Assembly (NCBI RefSeq): GCF_014982805.1
Contig: NZ_JADCKC010000001.1
Span: forward strand, 868,001-932,000
Source: Gemmiger gallinarum
GTDB taxonomy: Bacteria > Bacillota > Clostridia > Oscillospirales > Ruminococcaceae
Length of the DNA: 64,000 bases
Direction of reading: 5' to 3'
The stretch's first letter is position 1; the number at the start of each line of letters is the position of its first letter. A model generated the notes under the pieces. The model ran no database searches, was not told the origin of the DNA, and worked only from the letters and a program-made list of their open reading frames with translations. The position numbers and the translations under genes were made by a program. Shown here in pieces: positions 8,394 to 17,406 of the stretch.

Positions 8394-10058
8394 TTACTTC
8401 TTCTGTTTGGCGCGCTTGGCGGCCAGCTTGGCCTGGTATTTGGCTTCCTCCTCGGCAAAATTCAGGCCTTTCTTGGCGCATTTTGCCTTGAGTTCTTCAA
8501 TGCGGGCAGCTTCGGCCTCTTTTTCAGCCTGTTCCTGTTCCCGGCGCAGACGCTCGGCGGGCTCGATCCACTCGCCGCCGGCGGCTAGAACAGCTGCCTT
8601 CTGGTTTTCGAGGATGATGGCCTGGTCCTCCTTGATGTGCTTCTCCACTTTCAGGAAGCTCATGAGAACGACGATGACGGCATAGCAGACCAGCTCAACG
8701 CCCAGGTAGCAGATGACCAGCATGTTCTGGACGCTGGCGTTCTGGGCAGGCAGGCTGGCGTCGTAGCCGGCGATGGTGAGCAGCACGTTGATGATGCCGT
8801 TGCCCAGGCCGGTCATGCCCACCATGATGGCGCCGTACACCGACATGGTGAAGCCGTCGGAGCGGAAGCCGTTCTTGGCTTCCAGATGGTCGAGAACGTC
8901 GCTGAGCAGGGCCAGGGTGACGTACATGGCGGGGATGGAACCGATGCCCTTGAGGATGACGCCGACGCAGACGATGACAAAGTTATGCACATCGATGAAG
9001 CTGGCCAGACCGCCGATGACCGAGATGGCCAGGCCCAGGACCACGGCCCGCTGTTTGCCCAGCTTGTTGGCGATGGGCCATGCCAGCACCATGCCGATGG
9101 CCGTGGGGATGCCGCCGATGGCGCCCAGCAGGCCCATGGCGGTGCCGCCGTCGATGCCCTCGAACACCCAGGTGCAGTAGTAGTTCATGGAGCCGTTCTT
9201 GACCAGACCGCCCAGCTGGAACAGCAGGAAGTAGAGGATGATGATCCACCAGTATTTGTTGCTCATGCAGACCTTGATCTGCTGGGACATGGGGATCTTT
9301 TTCTCCTCCACCGGCATCTTGAGGCGTTCCTCGGTGATGCGCTCACGGCTGAAGTAGTACTCGATGAGGATGCCGATGGCGGTGATGACGCAGAGCACCA
9401 CCATGACCACACGCCAGTTGGCGTAGCTGGCGTCGGCGTTGATGGAGCCGTCGGCGTTGGGGACGAAGAGGAAGTTCTGCAGCAGCATGGGAACCAGGAT
9501 GCTGGCGCCGATGCCCACCGCGGCCACGCCGGAAGCGTTGGAGAAGGTGGAAAGCAGACCGCGGTCGTTGGAGTTGCGGGTGGACAGTGCCACCAGCGAG
9601 GAGTGGGCGGTGTAGTACAGGGGGTAGGCCACCGCGTAGTAGAGGTTATAGGAGACGGCGATCCAGACCATCTGCATGGCGGGCTCGGCGCTCTTGGGGA
9701 CGACAAACAGGGTGATGATAGCCACTGCCAGCAGCGGTGCCGACAGGATCAGGTAGGGACGGGCCTTGCCCTGGCTGGACTTGGTGCTGTCCATAAGGCG
9801 GCCCACCACCAGGTTGCCGATGATGACGCAGATGACCGACAGGATGGGCAGCAATGCCGAGAAGTTGCCGAAGCGGCTGGTGTCGGTCCAGGCCAGAACG
9901 TCGGAGTAGTAGCGGTTTAAGTAGCTGCCGAAGATGGCGTTGGAGATCAGGGCGCAGAAGGGGCCGATCAGGTAGCCCAGCAGCATCTCCGTGGGCTTGA
10001 CGTTGGCCGAGGTGATGCGCGTCTTGAACAGAGGCGCTTCGATCCAGTTCATTTTCAT
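8394..10058 (-). CDS. GPH-family sugar:cation symporter with long charged C-terminal tail (554 aa)
   Basis: Major-facilitator-type transporter of the glycoside-pentoside-hexuronide family (MelB/XylP/UidB-like), about twelve hydrophobic helices. It probably imports the glycoside cleaved by the cytoplasmic GH2 and GH78 enzymes upstream in the same operon; the substrate is inferred. Odd feature: after the last helix there are roughly 85 residues rich in Lys, Glu and Ala (EAEAARIEELKAKCAKKG and on), likely a cytoplasmic coiled coil not needed for transport in classic members. I chose the ATG at 10058 because the AAGGAG element sits only two bases from the ATG at 10067 but eleven from this one. 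Gap to the GH78 stop is 15 bases. Confidence 0.88.
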   Translation of the reverse strand: MKMNWIEAPLFKTRITSANVKPTEMLLGYLIGPFCALISNAIFGSYLNRYYSDVLAWTDTSRFGNFSALLPILSVICVIIGNLVVGRLMDSTKSSQGKARPYLILSAPLLAVAIITLFVVPKSAEPAMQMVWIAVSYNLYYAVAYPLYYTAHSSLVALSTRNSNDRGLLSTFSNASGVAAVGIGASILVPMLLQNFLFVPNADGSINADASYANWRVVMVVLCVITAIGILIEYYFSRERITEERLKMPVEEKKIPMSQQIKVCMSNKYWWIIILYFLLFQLGGLVKNGSMNYYCTWVFEGIDGGTAMGLLGAIGGIPTAIGMVLAWPIANKLGKQRAVVLGLAISVIGGLASFIDVHNFVIVCVGVILKGIGSIPAMYVTLALLSDVLDHLEAKNGFRSDGFTMSVYGAIMVGMTGLGNGIINVLLTIAGYDASLPAQNASVQNMLVICYLGVELVCYAVIVVLMSFLKVEKHIKEDQAIILENQKAAVLAAGGEWIEPAERLRREQEQAEKEAEAARIEELKAKCAKKGLNFAEEEAKYQAKLAAKRAKQKK

Positions 10059-10073
10059 CGTTTGCATCTCTCC

Positions 10074-12626
10074 TTACCGGCAGGACGTGCTGACGCTGTA
10101 AACGCCGCTGCCGAATGTTTGGGTCTTGCCGTCGGGCAGGGTCACATCGCAGGTGGTACCCACCGGAACGGTAACGGTGACGGTCAGGGTGCCGTCCTTG
10201 AGCTCCCAGGCGCTGGAGGCAATGCCGTAGGGGGTCTCCACCTCGGCCTTGGCCCAGGTCAGCCCGCCGCCGATGAGAGGCTTGACTGCAAAGCGCTTGT
10301 AGCCGGGCTCGGTGGCTTCCAGACCTGCAATGCGCTGGTAGAGGAAGGCCCCCACCGCGCCGGAAGCATAATGGTTGTAAGAGATCATCTTGTCGGTGCC
10401 GTCATCCCCGATGGGGCAGGTGCCGTTCTCGTCCAGGCCGTCCCACCGCTCCCAGATGGTGGTGGCGCCCACGCGGACCTCATACAGCCAGCTGGGACAC
10501 TTGGTGTTCATCAGCATCTTGTAGGCCACGTCGGGGCGGCCGTTGTCCGCCAGGGCGAACAGGATGTAGGGCGTGCCCGGGAAGCCGGTACCGATGCAGT
10601 AGTCGCTCTTTTCCACCAGTCTGACCAGATTGTCCACCGCCTTGGCGCGGACGTTCTCCGGGAACATTTTGAGATAGAGCGGCAGCACGTAGGCGGTCTG
10701 GAACTCCTCCAGTAGTTTGCCGTTGCCGTCGGTCAGGATGCTGCAGTAGGCGTCGGCGGCTGCATCGCTGAGCTGCTGATAGGTCTTGGCGTCGGCGTCG
10801 TTGCCTAGGATGCGGGCCACCTTCGCCACCAGAGCGCTGGTGTTGCACAGGCTGGCCGTGCCGGTCCACTTGTTGCGGGCCTGCCACTGGCCCATCTGGG
10901 GCACATCGGGGGCCACCCAGTCACCGAAGCTGAAGGCCCCAGGCATGGCCCAGATGTACTTTTTCTTGCCCAAGCTGAACAGCCCCGCCCAGAACTTGCA
11001 GGCGCCCACATACTTTTTCATGGTGGGGTACATGGCGCGCAGGATCTCCACGTCGCCGCTGGCCTGGTACATGGCCCAGGGCACCAGCACGCAGGCGTCG
11101 CCCCACCAGGCGATGGCCATCTCCGGCATGGTGGCCGGGAAGCCGTAGCCCTGCACCGGCACCGTGTTGGGAATGCCGCCGGTCTTGAGCTGTTCGTTCT
11201 TCACATCCCGCAGCCACTTTTTCAGAAAGCGGCCCATGTCGAAGTTGAAGCAGGCGGTGGGGGCAAAGACTGCGATGTCTCCGGTCCAGCCCATGCGTTC
11301 GTCCCGCTGGGGGCAGTCGGTGGGAATGTCGATGAAGTTGGAGCGGGCGCCCCACAGGATGTTGCTCTGCAGCTGATTGAGCATCTTGTCCGAGCACTCG
11401 AAGCTGCCGATGCGGCGGACATCCGACCAGAGGGCCAGCGCCTCCACCGTCAGGGTCTCCTCGGCGGCGCCAGTGACGCTGATGTAGCGGAAGCCCATGT
11501 AGGTGAACCGGGGGTTCCAGGTCTGGACGCCCTCCCGGCAGGTGTAGGCGGCGGTGGCCTTGGCGGTGCGCAGGAAGGCGGTGTTCAGGGTGCCGTCGGG
11601 GTTGAGGATCTCGGCATGGCGGATGGTAATGACCTGTCCTGCCTTGCCCTTGACCGTCAGGCGGATGACGCCTGCAAAGTTCTGGCCAAAGTCGTAGATC
11701 AGCTCCTCCCCCACCTTTTTGCAGGACACCGGCTTGAGCACCGCCTGTACCTTGACAGGGGCGCCGATCTCCGCCCGGATGGCGGGGCTGACCCGCAGGG
11801 TCTCGGGGGCGGCGGCGTGCCAGTTGGCCCGGTCCATGTTGACGGTGGCATCGTAGGTCTCGCCGTCGTAGAGGTCCGCCATGCGGACGGGGCCATCCTC
11901 GGTGACCTGCCAGCTGGAATCGGTGCCGATGACCTCCTCACTGCCGTCGGTGTAGGTGACCCGCAGCTCGGCCAGCAGGGCCTGACGGTCGGCGGTGACC
12001 CGGTTGACGCGGGTGAAGACGAAGCTGCCCACCGCCCAGCCGCCGGCCACCGTGGCCGTAAGGGTGTTGTACTCGCCCAGCTGGGCGGTCACATCGTAGG
12101 TCTGATACTGGAGGTTGGTCTTGTAGCTGGTAAAGCCGGGGGCAAACCACCGGTCGCCCACCTTCTGGCCGTTGAGCTCCAGCTCATACACGCCCATGGC
12201 CGTGACATACAGCCGGGCCTTTTCCACCGTTTTTTCGGGGTGGAAGGCCTTGCGGAACACCATGGGTTTGGGGGATACCTTCTTCTCGGTAAAGCGGTAG
12301 TCCGGATCGCTGATCCACTGGCCCTGCCACGGGGTATCCATGCGGCCGGTCTCAAAGTCCAGGTCCGCCCGGGCGGTCTCCCCGTTGCTGGCCGTGACCT
12401 GCAGCGCCGCGTGATAGACGGTGAAGGGCTGCAGCACCGGCCCGGCGTACTGGACGGCCACCTGATCGGTGGTCTCCACCGACCAGTCCCCCACCGTCAG
12501 GGTGGCGGACCGGAGGGTGACGTTCTGACCGTCGCTTTCCAGTGCAAAGCCGAAGACGGGATGAGCGCTGTCGGTCACACAGCCGGCAGTCATTCCTTCC
12601 ACGGCAAAGCGGGTGATGTTCAACAT
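10074..12626 (-). CDS. Family GH78 alpha-L-rhamnosidase (850 aa)
   Basis: Releases terminal L-rhamnose from plant glycosides or polysaccharides. Family features in order: N-terminal beta domains with WQGQWISDP (about 100-108), the rhamnose-binding-like GVYELELNGQKVGDRWFAPG segment start at 145, then the catalytic barrel with the hallmark DCPQRDERMGW at 437-447 (Glu443 a likely acid) and WERWDG further on, containing a candidate base. No signal peptide, so cytoplasmic. Its ATG overlaps the GH2 stop by seven bases; AAGGAGG stands seven bases upstream. Sits between a GH2 enzyme and a GPH importer, which suggests stepwise trimming of an imported rhamnosylated compound. Confidence 0.92.
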   Translation of the reverse strand: MLNITRFAVEGMTAGCVTDSAHPVFGFALESDGQNVTLRSATLTVGDWSVETTDQVAVQYAGPVLQPFTVYHAALQVTASNGETARADLDFETGRMDTPWQGQWISDPDYRFTEKKVSPKPMVFRKAFHPEKTVEKARLYVTAMGVYELELNGQKVGDRWFAPGFTSYKTNLQYQTYDVTAQLGEYNTLTATVAGGWAVGSFVFTRVNRVTADRQALLAELRVTYTDGSEEVIGTDSSWQVTEDGPVRMADLYDGETYDATVNMDRANWHAAAPETLRVSPAIRAEIGAPVKVQAVLKPVSCKKVGEELIYDFGQNFAGVIRLTVKGKAGQVITIRHAEILNPDGTLNTAFLRTAKATAAYTCREGVQTWNPRFTYMGFRYISVTGAAEETLTVEALALWSDVRRIGSFECSDKMLNQLQSNILWGARSNFIDIPTDCPQRDERMGWTGDIAVFAPTACFNFDMGRFLKKWLRDVKNEQLKTGGIPNTVPVQGYGFPATMPEMAIAWWGDACVLVPWAMYQASGDVEILRAMYPTMKKYVGACKFWAGLFSLGKKKYIWAMPGAFSFGDWVAPDVPQMGQWQARNKWTGTASLCNTSALVAKVARILGNDADAKTYQQLSDAAADAYCSILTDGNGKLLEEFQTAYVLPLYLKMFPENVRAKAVDNLVRLVEKSDYCIGTGFPGTPYILFALADNGRPDVAYKMLMNTKCPSWLYEVRVGATTIWERWDGLDENGTCPIGDDGTDKMISYNHYASGAVGAFLYQRIAGLEATEPGYKRFAVKPLIGGGLTWAKAEVETPYGIASSAWELKDGTLTVTVTVPVGTTCDVTLPDGKTQTFGSGVYSVSTSCR

Positions 12627-14986
12627 GTTCCAACCTCCTTGCAGGCAATCTTACAGACAGCGCGGCGGGTCCCATCCTCCGCAGTCATGGTCACGTCCCC
12701 CTCGGCCAGCACAATGGCCAGGGCACGGCCCCAATAGGTATCCGTCTCGCTGCCAAGAAATCCATCGGCATTGTAGGGACAGGCATGTCCCAGCGCCAAC
12801 AGCTTGCCGCCCTCCACGTTCACGCGGATGCGGCCCCGTTCCATCGGCTTGGTGGTTCCCGCCCCGTCGGTGTAGCGCAGCGGGATGTAGCACAGGCGGC
12901 CGGGGGCGGTCTGCTTTTGTTCCGGCTCGGCCCGCAGTTCGGTCTCGGGGCCTGCCGTGCGCAGCGCCGTGCGACCCACCTCATTGCCGTTGGCATCCCG
13001 GGCGATGGCTGTCAGGGTGCCGTCCTCATACCGGGTGCGGAAGATCACGCGGCAGTCCTTGCCCCGGCGTTTCTCCCCCACCTTGCGGCCGTTGAGGGTG
13101 AGTTCCACCCGGGCAGCCGTGGTGTAGACTTCCACAATGGCGGGGTTGCCCTCGCATCCGGACCAGGACCAGCTGCGGATGGCGTCGGTCATCTTCCAGG
13201 CCGAGGGAGAATGCTTCTCTCCCGGATGGTTCACCGGACGCACCGCCAGCACCGGGCCTTTTTCCAGCCCGAAGGCCACCCGGGTGTAATCCCCTTCCGC
13301 CAGGCGGTAGCCGGTCAGGTCGATGCGTCCGCTGCCTGCCGTAAGCCAGCCGGGGCCGTGGTCAAAGCCAGGGGCGTAGTCGTGATATTCCCAGCTGCCT
13401 ACGCCAACCTCGCCCAGGTAATCCATGCCCGCCCAGACAAAGTCGCCGATGAGTCGGGGCTCGTGCTGGGCCATCTGCCAGAAGCGATACGCATCGGAGC
13501 AGAAGGTCTCGCTGCCCAGGATCAGGCGATCGGGATATTTCTGCAGGTCATGACGGTAACGGTTGATGCCGTAGTTATAGCCCGCGATGTCCATGTTGGC
13601 GAAGGCGCCCCGGGTCTTGACATCGCAGCCGTGGAGCGTAGCGCCCCATTTCATGAAGCCCGCGCCGCAAAGCCCCGCCATATCGTTGAAGAACTGGCTG
13701 CCCACCGGCTTTTCGGCTTCCTTCTCGGCCTTTTCGTCGCTGTAGACGCCGAAGCCCAGGGAGGACAGCAGATTGAAGAAAATGTTGACGCCGCAAGTCA
13801 CCGGACGGGTGGGATCGCAGTCGTGGAGATACCGAGTCATCTGCCCGGTGAGCTGGATGCCCCGCTCCTGGGCGGTCTCGCTGACCTCGTTGCCGGTGGA
13901 GTAGAGCACCACGCAGGGATGGTTGAAATCCTTGGCCGTCATGTCGGCCAGGTCCCGCTGCCACCAGTCGGCGAAATACTGCACATAGTCGTTCTTGGTC
14001 TTGTGAATGTACCAGCAGTCCACGTACTCATCCATAACCAGCATACCCAGCCGGTCGCAGACCTCCAAAAGGGTCTTGGAGCAGGGATTGTGGGCGGAGC
14101 GGATGGCATTGTAGCCGCATTCCTGCAAAAGGCGTACCTTGCGCTCCACCGCATCGGGCCAGCAGGCAGCGCCCAGAGGGCCGTTGTCGTGGTGGATGCA
14201 GGCGCCCCGCAGGATCACCCGGCGGTCGTTGATGGCAAAGCCCTTGCGGGCCGACCATTCGATGGTCCGGGCGCCGAAGGTCACCCTGTCCTCGTCCCCT
14301 TCAAAGCGGACGCGGCAGGTGTAGAGCCGGGGATGTTCCGGGCTCCAGGGCTGCAGCTCTGTGGCGGTGAGAAGCAGTCTGGCGTTGCCGTCGCTGTGGG
14401 CCCGGCCGCTGTGCAGCACCTTGTCCCCGTCCAGCAGTTCCACCTGAATGTTGCCCTCCCCCACCGTGCGGACGGTGATTTCCAGCCGCACCGGATCAAG
14501 GCCCAGCGTACGCACCCGGATAGATTCCGGGGGCAGGTAGCTCTTTCCGGCCGAGAGGTAAAGCTGCACCGGACGGTAGATGCCCGCGCCGGAGTACCAC
14601 CGGCTGTTGGGCTGGTCGGCATTATGGGCGATGACTTCCAGGGTATTGTCCCCGCCGTAGTTCAGGTGTTCGTCCAGCGTGACGAAAAAGCCGCTGTAGC
14701 CGTAAGGCCGGCCGCCGATCTTATGGCCGTTGAGAAAGACCTGGGCATTGTGGTAGACGCCCTCAAACTCCAGCATCACCGTGCGGCCCCGCCAGGCTTC
14801 CGGGGCGGTGAACTGCTTGACATAGCGGTAATCGTACCCCTCAAACCATCCGGTGTTGATGCCGCCGGGGCTCTGTGCCGTGCGCTTTTCCGCCAGCATG
14901 GCATCGTGAGGGATCCGTACCGGCCGAAGTTCGTCCTTCCCCACACGGCCAAACAGCCAGCCGCCGTTGAAATCTTTCTTCTGCAC
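12620..14986 (-). CDS. Family GH2 beta-galactosidase/glucuronidase-type hydrolase (788 aa)
   Basis: Cytoplasmic exo-glycosidase of GH2. Sugar-binding jelly roll (about 1-145), immunoglobulin-like domain (about 150-245), then the barrel with RGACIHHDNGPLG (260-272), acid/base Glu367 in STGNEVSE and nucleophile Glu493 in LGSETF, and further beta domains to the end. Residues that would mark a true glucuronidase (the NxK element) were not found, so beta-galactosidase-like activity is more likely, but specificity is open. First gene of the operon GH2-GH78-GPH-GH3-small membrane protein. The start is GTG at 14986 with a weak GGGGG Shine-Dalgarno. Confidence 0.9.
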   Translation of the reverse strand: MQKKDFNGGWLFGRVGKDELRPVRIPHDAMLAEKRTAQSPGGINTGWFEGYDYRYVKQFTAPEAWRGRTVMLEFEGVYHNAQVFLNGHKIGGRPYGYSGFFVTLDEHLNYGGDNTLEVIAHNADQPNSRWYSGAGIYRPVQLYLSAGKSYLPPESIRVRTLGLDPVRLEITVRTVGEGNIQVELLDGDKVLHSGRAHSDGNARLLLTATELQPWSPEHPRLYTCRVRFEGDEDRVTFGARTIEWSARKGFAINDRRVILRGACIHHDNGPLGAACWPDAVERKVRLLQECGYNAIRSAHNPCSKTLLEVCDRLGMLVMDEYVDCWYIHKTKNDYVQYFADWWQRDLADMTAKDFNHPCVVLYSTGNEVSETAQERGIQLTGQMTRYLHDCDPTRPVTCGVNIFFNLLSSLGFGVYSDEKAEKEAEKPVGSQFFNDMAGLCGAGFMKWGATLHGCDVKTRGAFANMDIAGYNYGINRYRHDLQKYPDRLILGSETFCSDAYRFWQMAQHEPRLIGDFVWAGMDYLGEVGVGSWEYHDYAPGFDHGPGWLTAGSGRIDLTGYRLAEGDYTRVAFGLEKGPVLAVRPVNHPGEKHSPSAWKMTDAIRSWSWSGCEGNPAIVEVYTTAARVELTLNGRKVGEKRRGKDCRVIFRTRYEDGTLTAIARDANGNEVGRTALRTAGPETELRAEPEQKQTAPGRLCYIPLRYTDGAGTTKPMERGRIRVNVEGGKLLALGHACPYNADGFLGSETDTYWGRALAIVLAEGDVTMTAEDGTRRAVCKIACKEVGTC

Positions 14987-15116
14987 CGTATCGCCCCCAT
15001 TGCCGATCCTGTATTTTTTTTACGGGAGACTTCCATGCCGCCCTCCTGATTTCTGTTGTTACTTTACACCATTTTTTCCATTCCGGCACACAAACTGCGC
15101 AATCCGTCGTTTTTCA

Positions 15117-15143
15117 TGCACAAGTTGAAAAAACCTTTGTGCA
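15117..15143. promoter_or_regulatory. Inverted repeat upstream of the glycoside operon
   Basis: TGCACAA at 15117-15123 and TTGTGCA at 15137-15143, spaced by 13 bases, lie about 130 bases upstream of the GH2 start. Could be an operator for the glycoside operon. No convincing -35/-10 pair for that operon was found nearby. Confidence 0.3.
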
Positions 15144-15154
15144 ATATTACAAGC

Positions 15155-15197
15155 AAACCCCCGGAACTTTCGGCATTTTGCCTGTTCCGGGGGTTTT
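15155..15197 (-). terminator. Terminator of the sensor kinase/regulator operon
   Basis: Ten-base perfect stem CCCCCGGAAC / GTTCCGGGGG (15158-15167 with 15184-15193), extended by A/T pairs at its base. It lies just after the kinase gene on the minus strand and is followed there by TTTGCTTG. Confidence 0.7.
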
Positions 15198-15225
15198 ATG
15201 GGATGTTCAGTTGTTGTTTATGGTT

Positions 15226-16539
15226 TCACACAGTCAGCAGCGGAATCAGAATGCGCAGTTCGAACCAGCCGTTCTCCGCATGGACCGTCACCGAACCGCC
15301 GTATTTGGCCACCGTGGCCTGGATACTCTTGAGCCCGTAGCCGTGCAGGCCCTTCTCCGCCTTGGTGGTGCTGGGCAGGCCCTTTTCGATGTGCATGGTC
15401 TCCTTGCAGCGGTTTTCCAGCCGGATGGAGACAAAGCCTTTCTGCCTTGCCACCGACAGATGAATCAGCCGCTGCTCATCGTCGGGCAGGACGCTCACGC
15501 CCTCAATGGCATTGTCCAGCGCATTGCCGAACAGGGCGCTCAGGTCCATCACATCCATGAAGTCCAGGGCCGCGCCGTCCGCCACGCAGGTCAGCTGAAT
15601 GCCGTTCTGCCGGCAGTGCAGGCTCTTGGTGGTCAGGATGGTATCAAGTACCCGGTTGCCGGTCTTGTTCTCCGCTTCATAGGCGCTGATCTCCTGTTCC
15701 ACACGGTCCAGGTATTCCAGATTTTTGCCCTCCTTGACCTCGCGGCGCAGTACCGCAATCTGATGCTTGAGATCGTGGTATTTGCGGTTGATCAGTTCCA
15801 CGCTCTCCTCGCTGCGCTGATAATTGGCGTACTGGTTCTGCAGGATGTTCTGCATGGCGGTCAGTTCCTGCCGGGCGTGATTTTCACAGATCTGCAGATG
15901 GTAAGCGTAGAGAATGGCCACACCGCCCAGATAAGCAAAGGTCCGCACATTGAAAGCATCGGCATCCGTGGTTCCGGCAAAGGGGGTACGGATGGACAGA
16001 TAACTGATACTGGACACAATGTAGATGATGAGGGCAATGGAAGCCACCGTCAGGCTGGATGCCGTGGTAACCTGCAGTTCCCACATCTCGGTGCGGTGCA
16101 TCCGTTCGATGAGATACATGGCAAGGTACATCACCGCAAACATGGGCAGGATGACGGCAGCCTCGATGAGGGCGCTCTGCCGCCCCACCCTGGGCAGGAT
16201 CATGAGGGCATACAGCTGCCAGGCCAGCGATGCGGTAAAGCCGCCCAGAATAAAAGCCCTTGCACAATAGTAGACTGCGTTGCGCCAGGAATGGCGGCAC
16301 AGCACAAAGAAAGGGACGGCGGTCAGTGCCGCAGTGACGATCATTCCCAGATTGAAAGCCCAGTCCTGCCATTCGGCAGTAACGGTCATGCAGATGGTCA
16401 GCGCAGCCAGATTCACAAGGGACGCCAGGCAGGTCTGTACCGGCCGCCAGCGCCGGGGCAGCAGAAAAACATACAGCATACAGGCCAGCCAATAAGCCAG
16501 CGCGCTCCAGAAAGGAGGGATGTTGGGCAGCATATTCAT
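15226..16539 (-). CDS. GHKL-type sensor histidine kinase, AgrC-like (437 aa)
   Basis: Membrane sensor of a two-component pair. About six hydrophobic helices fill residues 1-200, followed by a helical linker and the phosphoacceptor region KYHDLKHQIAVL, in which the first His is the probable phosphorylation site, as in AgrC/FsrC-type kinases. The ATP-binding GHKL part shows the N box (FGNALDNAIEGV) and a G box (GLHGYGLKSI). Its ATG overlaps the response regulator stop by four bases (ATGA), so the pair is co-translated. No AgrB or AgrD-like peptide gene is nearby, so the signal is unknown. Confidence 0.9.
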   Translation of the reverse strand: MNMLPNIPPFWSALAYWLACMLYVFLLPRRWRPVQTCLASLVNLAALTICMTVTAEWQDWAFNLGMIVTAALTAVPFFVLCRHSWRNAVYYCARAFILGGFTASLAWQLYALMILPRVGRQSALIEAAVILPMFAVMYLAMYLIERMHRTEMWELQVTTASSLTVASIALIIYIVSSISYLSIRTPFAGTTDADAFNVRTFAYLGGVAILYAYHLQICENHARQELTAMQNILQNQYANYQRSEESVELINRKYHDLKHQIAVLRREVKEGKNLEYLDRVEQEISAYEAENKTGNRVLDTILTTKSLHCRQNGIQLTCVADGAALDFMDVMDLSALFGNALDNAIEGVSVLPDDEQRLIHLSVARQKGFVSIRLENRCKETMHIEKGLPSTTKAEKGLHGYGLKSIQATVAKYGGSVTVHAENGWFELRILIPLLTV

Positions 16540-17246
16540 TTAGCCACCCCGCTGATGTAGTTATTCAGTGCATCCAGGAAAACTTTTTTTCGGGACCGGC
16601 TGACCAGTACCGGCTCCCCCGCCACCACGGCATCGTCTCCCCGGATACCGTCCACCCGCTCCAGATTGACCAGGCACCCCTTGTTGCACCGGAAAAAAAT
16701 CTGCATATCCAGCGTTTTTTCCACTTCTTTTAGGGTTCCCGGGGCTGTTACAATGCCGTCGGTGGTGTGGTAAACCAGTTCATGGGCCTGTACTTCAATG
16801 TAATTGATGCTGTCATAGGCCAGCTTGTGGGTGCCTTCCCGGGTAGTAACGCTGAGGTAGCGTTTCTGGCGGCGGCTCATGCGGGTGATGGCCCGGTTGA
16901 TCCGCTGGCTGAAGGCATAGTAGCTGACCGGCTTGAGCACATAATCCAGCGCGTCCACCGCGTATCCTTTGATGGCATACTGCGGCAGATTGGTGATGAA
17001 GATGATGACCACCTCGGCATCCTTCTGGCGGATCATCTCCGCCGCCGTCATACCGTCCATGAACTTCATCTCAATATCCATGAGAATCACGTCATAGCCT
17101 GCTTTGTAATTGAGCGCGATCTCGTCGCCGTCGGAAAAATCCGTGACGATCAACTTCTGGTCGTACTCCTTTGAATACCGGTCCAGATAGTCCCGAATCT
17201 GCGCACGGTAACCGGGGTCATCCTCCACCAAGGCAATGCGGATCAT
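16536..17246 (-). CDS. LytTR-family response regulator, AgrA/VirR-like (236 aa)
   Basis: Receiver domain (1-120) with acidic pocket VEDD (7-10), phosphoacceptor Asp57 in ILMDIEM and the LKPV lysine, then a LytTR DNA-binding domain (about 135-236) with FFRCNKGCLVNLERVDG. It would act as a transcription factor downstream of the kinase with which its stop overlaps. LytTR regulators typically control bacteriocin, quorum-sensing or surface genes; the target here is unknown. The upstream promoter has an inverted repeat across its -10, consistent with self-regulation. Confidence 0.93.
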   Translation of the reverse strand: MIRIALVEDDPGYRAQIRDYLDRYSKEYDQKLIVTDFSDGDEIALNYKAGYDVILMDIEMKFMDGMTAAEMIRQKDAEVVIIFITNLPQYAIKGYAVDALDYVLKPVSYYAFSQRINRAITRMSRRQKRYLSVTTREGTHKLAYDSINYIEVQAHELVYHTTDGIVTAPGTLKEVEKTLDMQIFFRCNKGCLVNLERVDGIRGDDAVVAGEPVLVSRSRKKVFLDALNNYISGVAK

Positions 17247-17287
17247 CCGGCTGCCCTCCTCCCTGTTTCTTCTCCATAACTATATTT

Positions 17288-17316
17288 ATACTAATAGTTT
17301 CGCGTGGGAGCGTCAA
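17288..17316 (-). promoter_or_regulatory. Promoter of the LytTR operon with overlapping inverted repeat
   Basis: Minus strand TTGACG, 17-base spacer, TAGTAT. AACTAT and ATAGTT arms (17279-17300) flank the -10, a possible binding site for the regulator itself. Confidence 0.55.
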
Positions 17317-17406
17317 GAGCCGGAGCAATAACCTTTCCTTGCCGGCGGCGCACGCCTTGCGGGAGTTTTGCTGACCTGCGGCGGGATTTTTTTTCATTGC
17401 AAGGGG

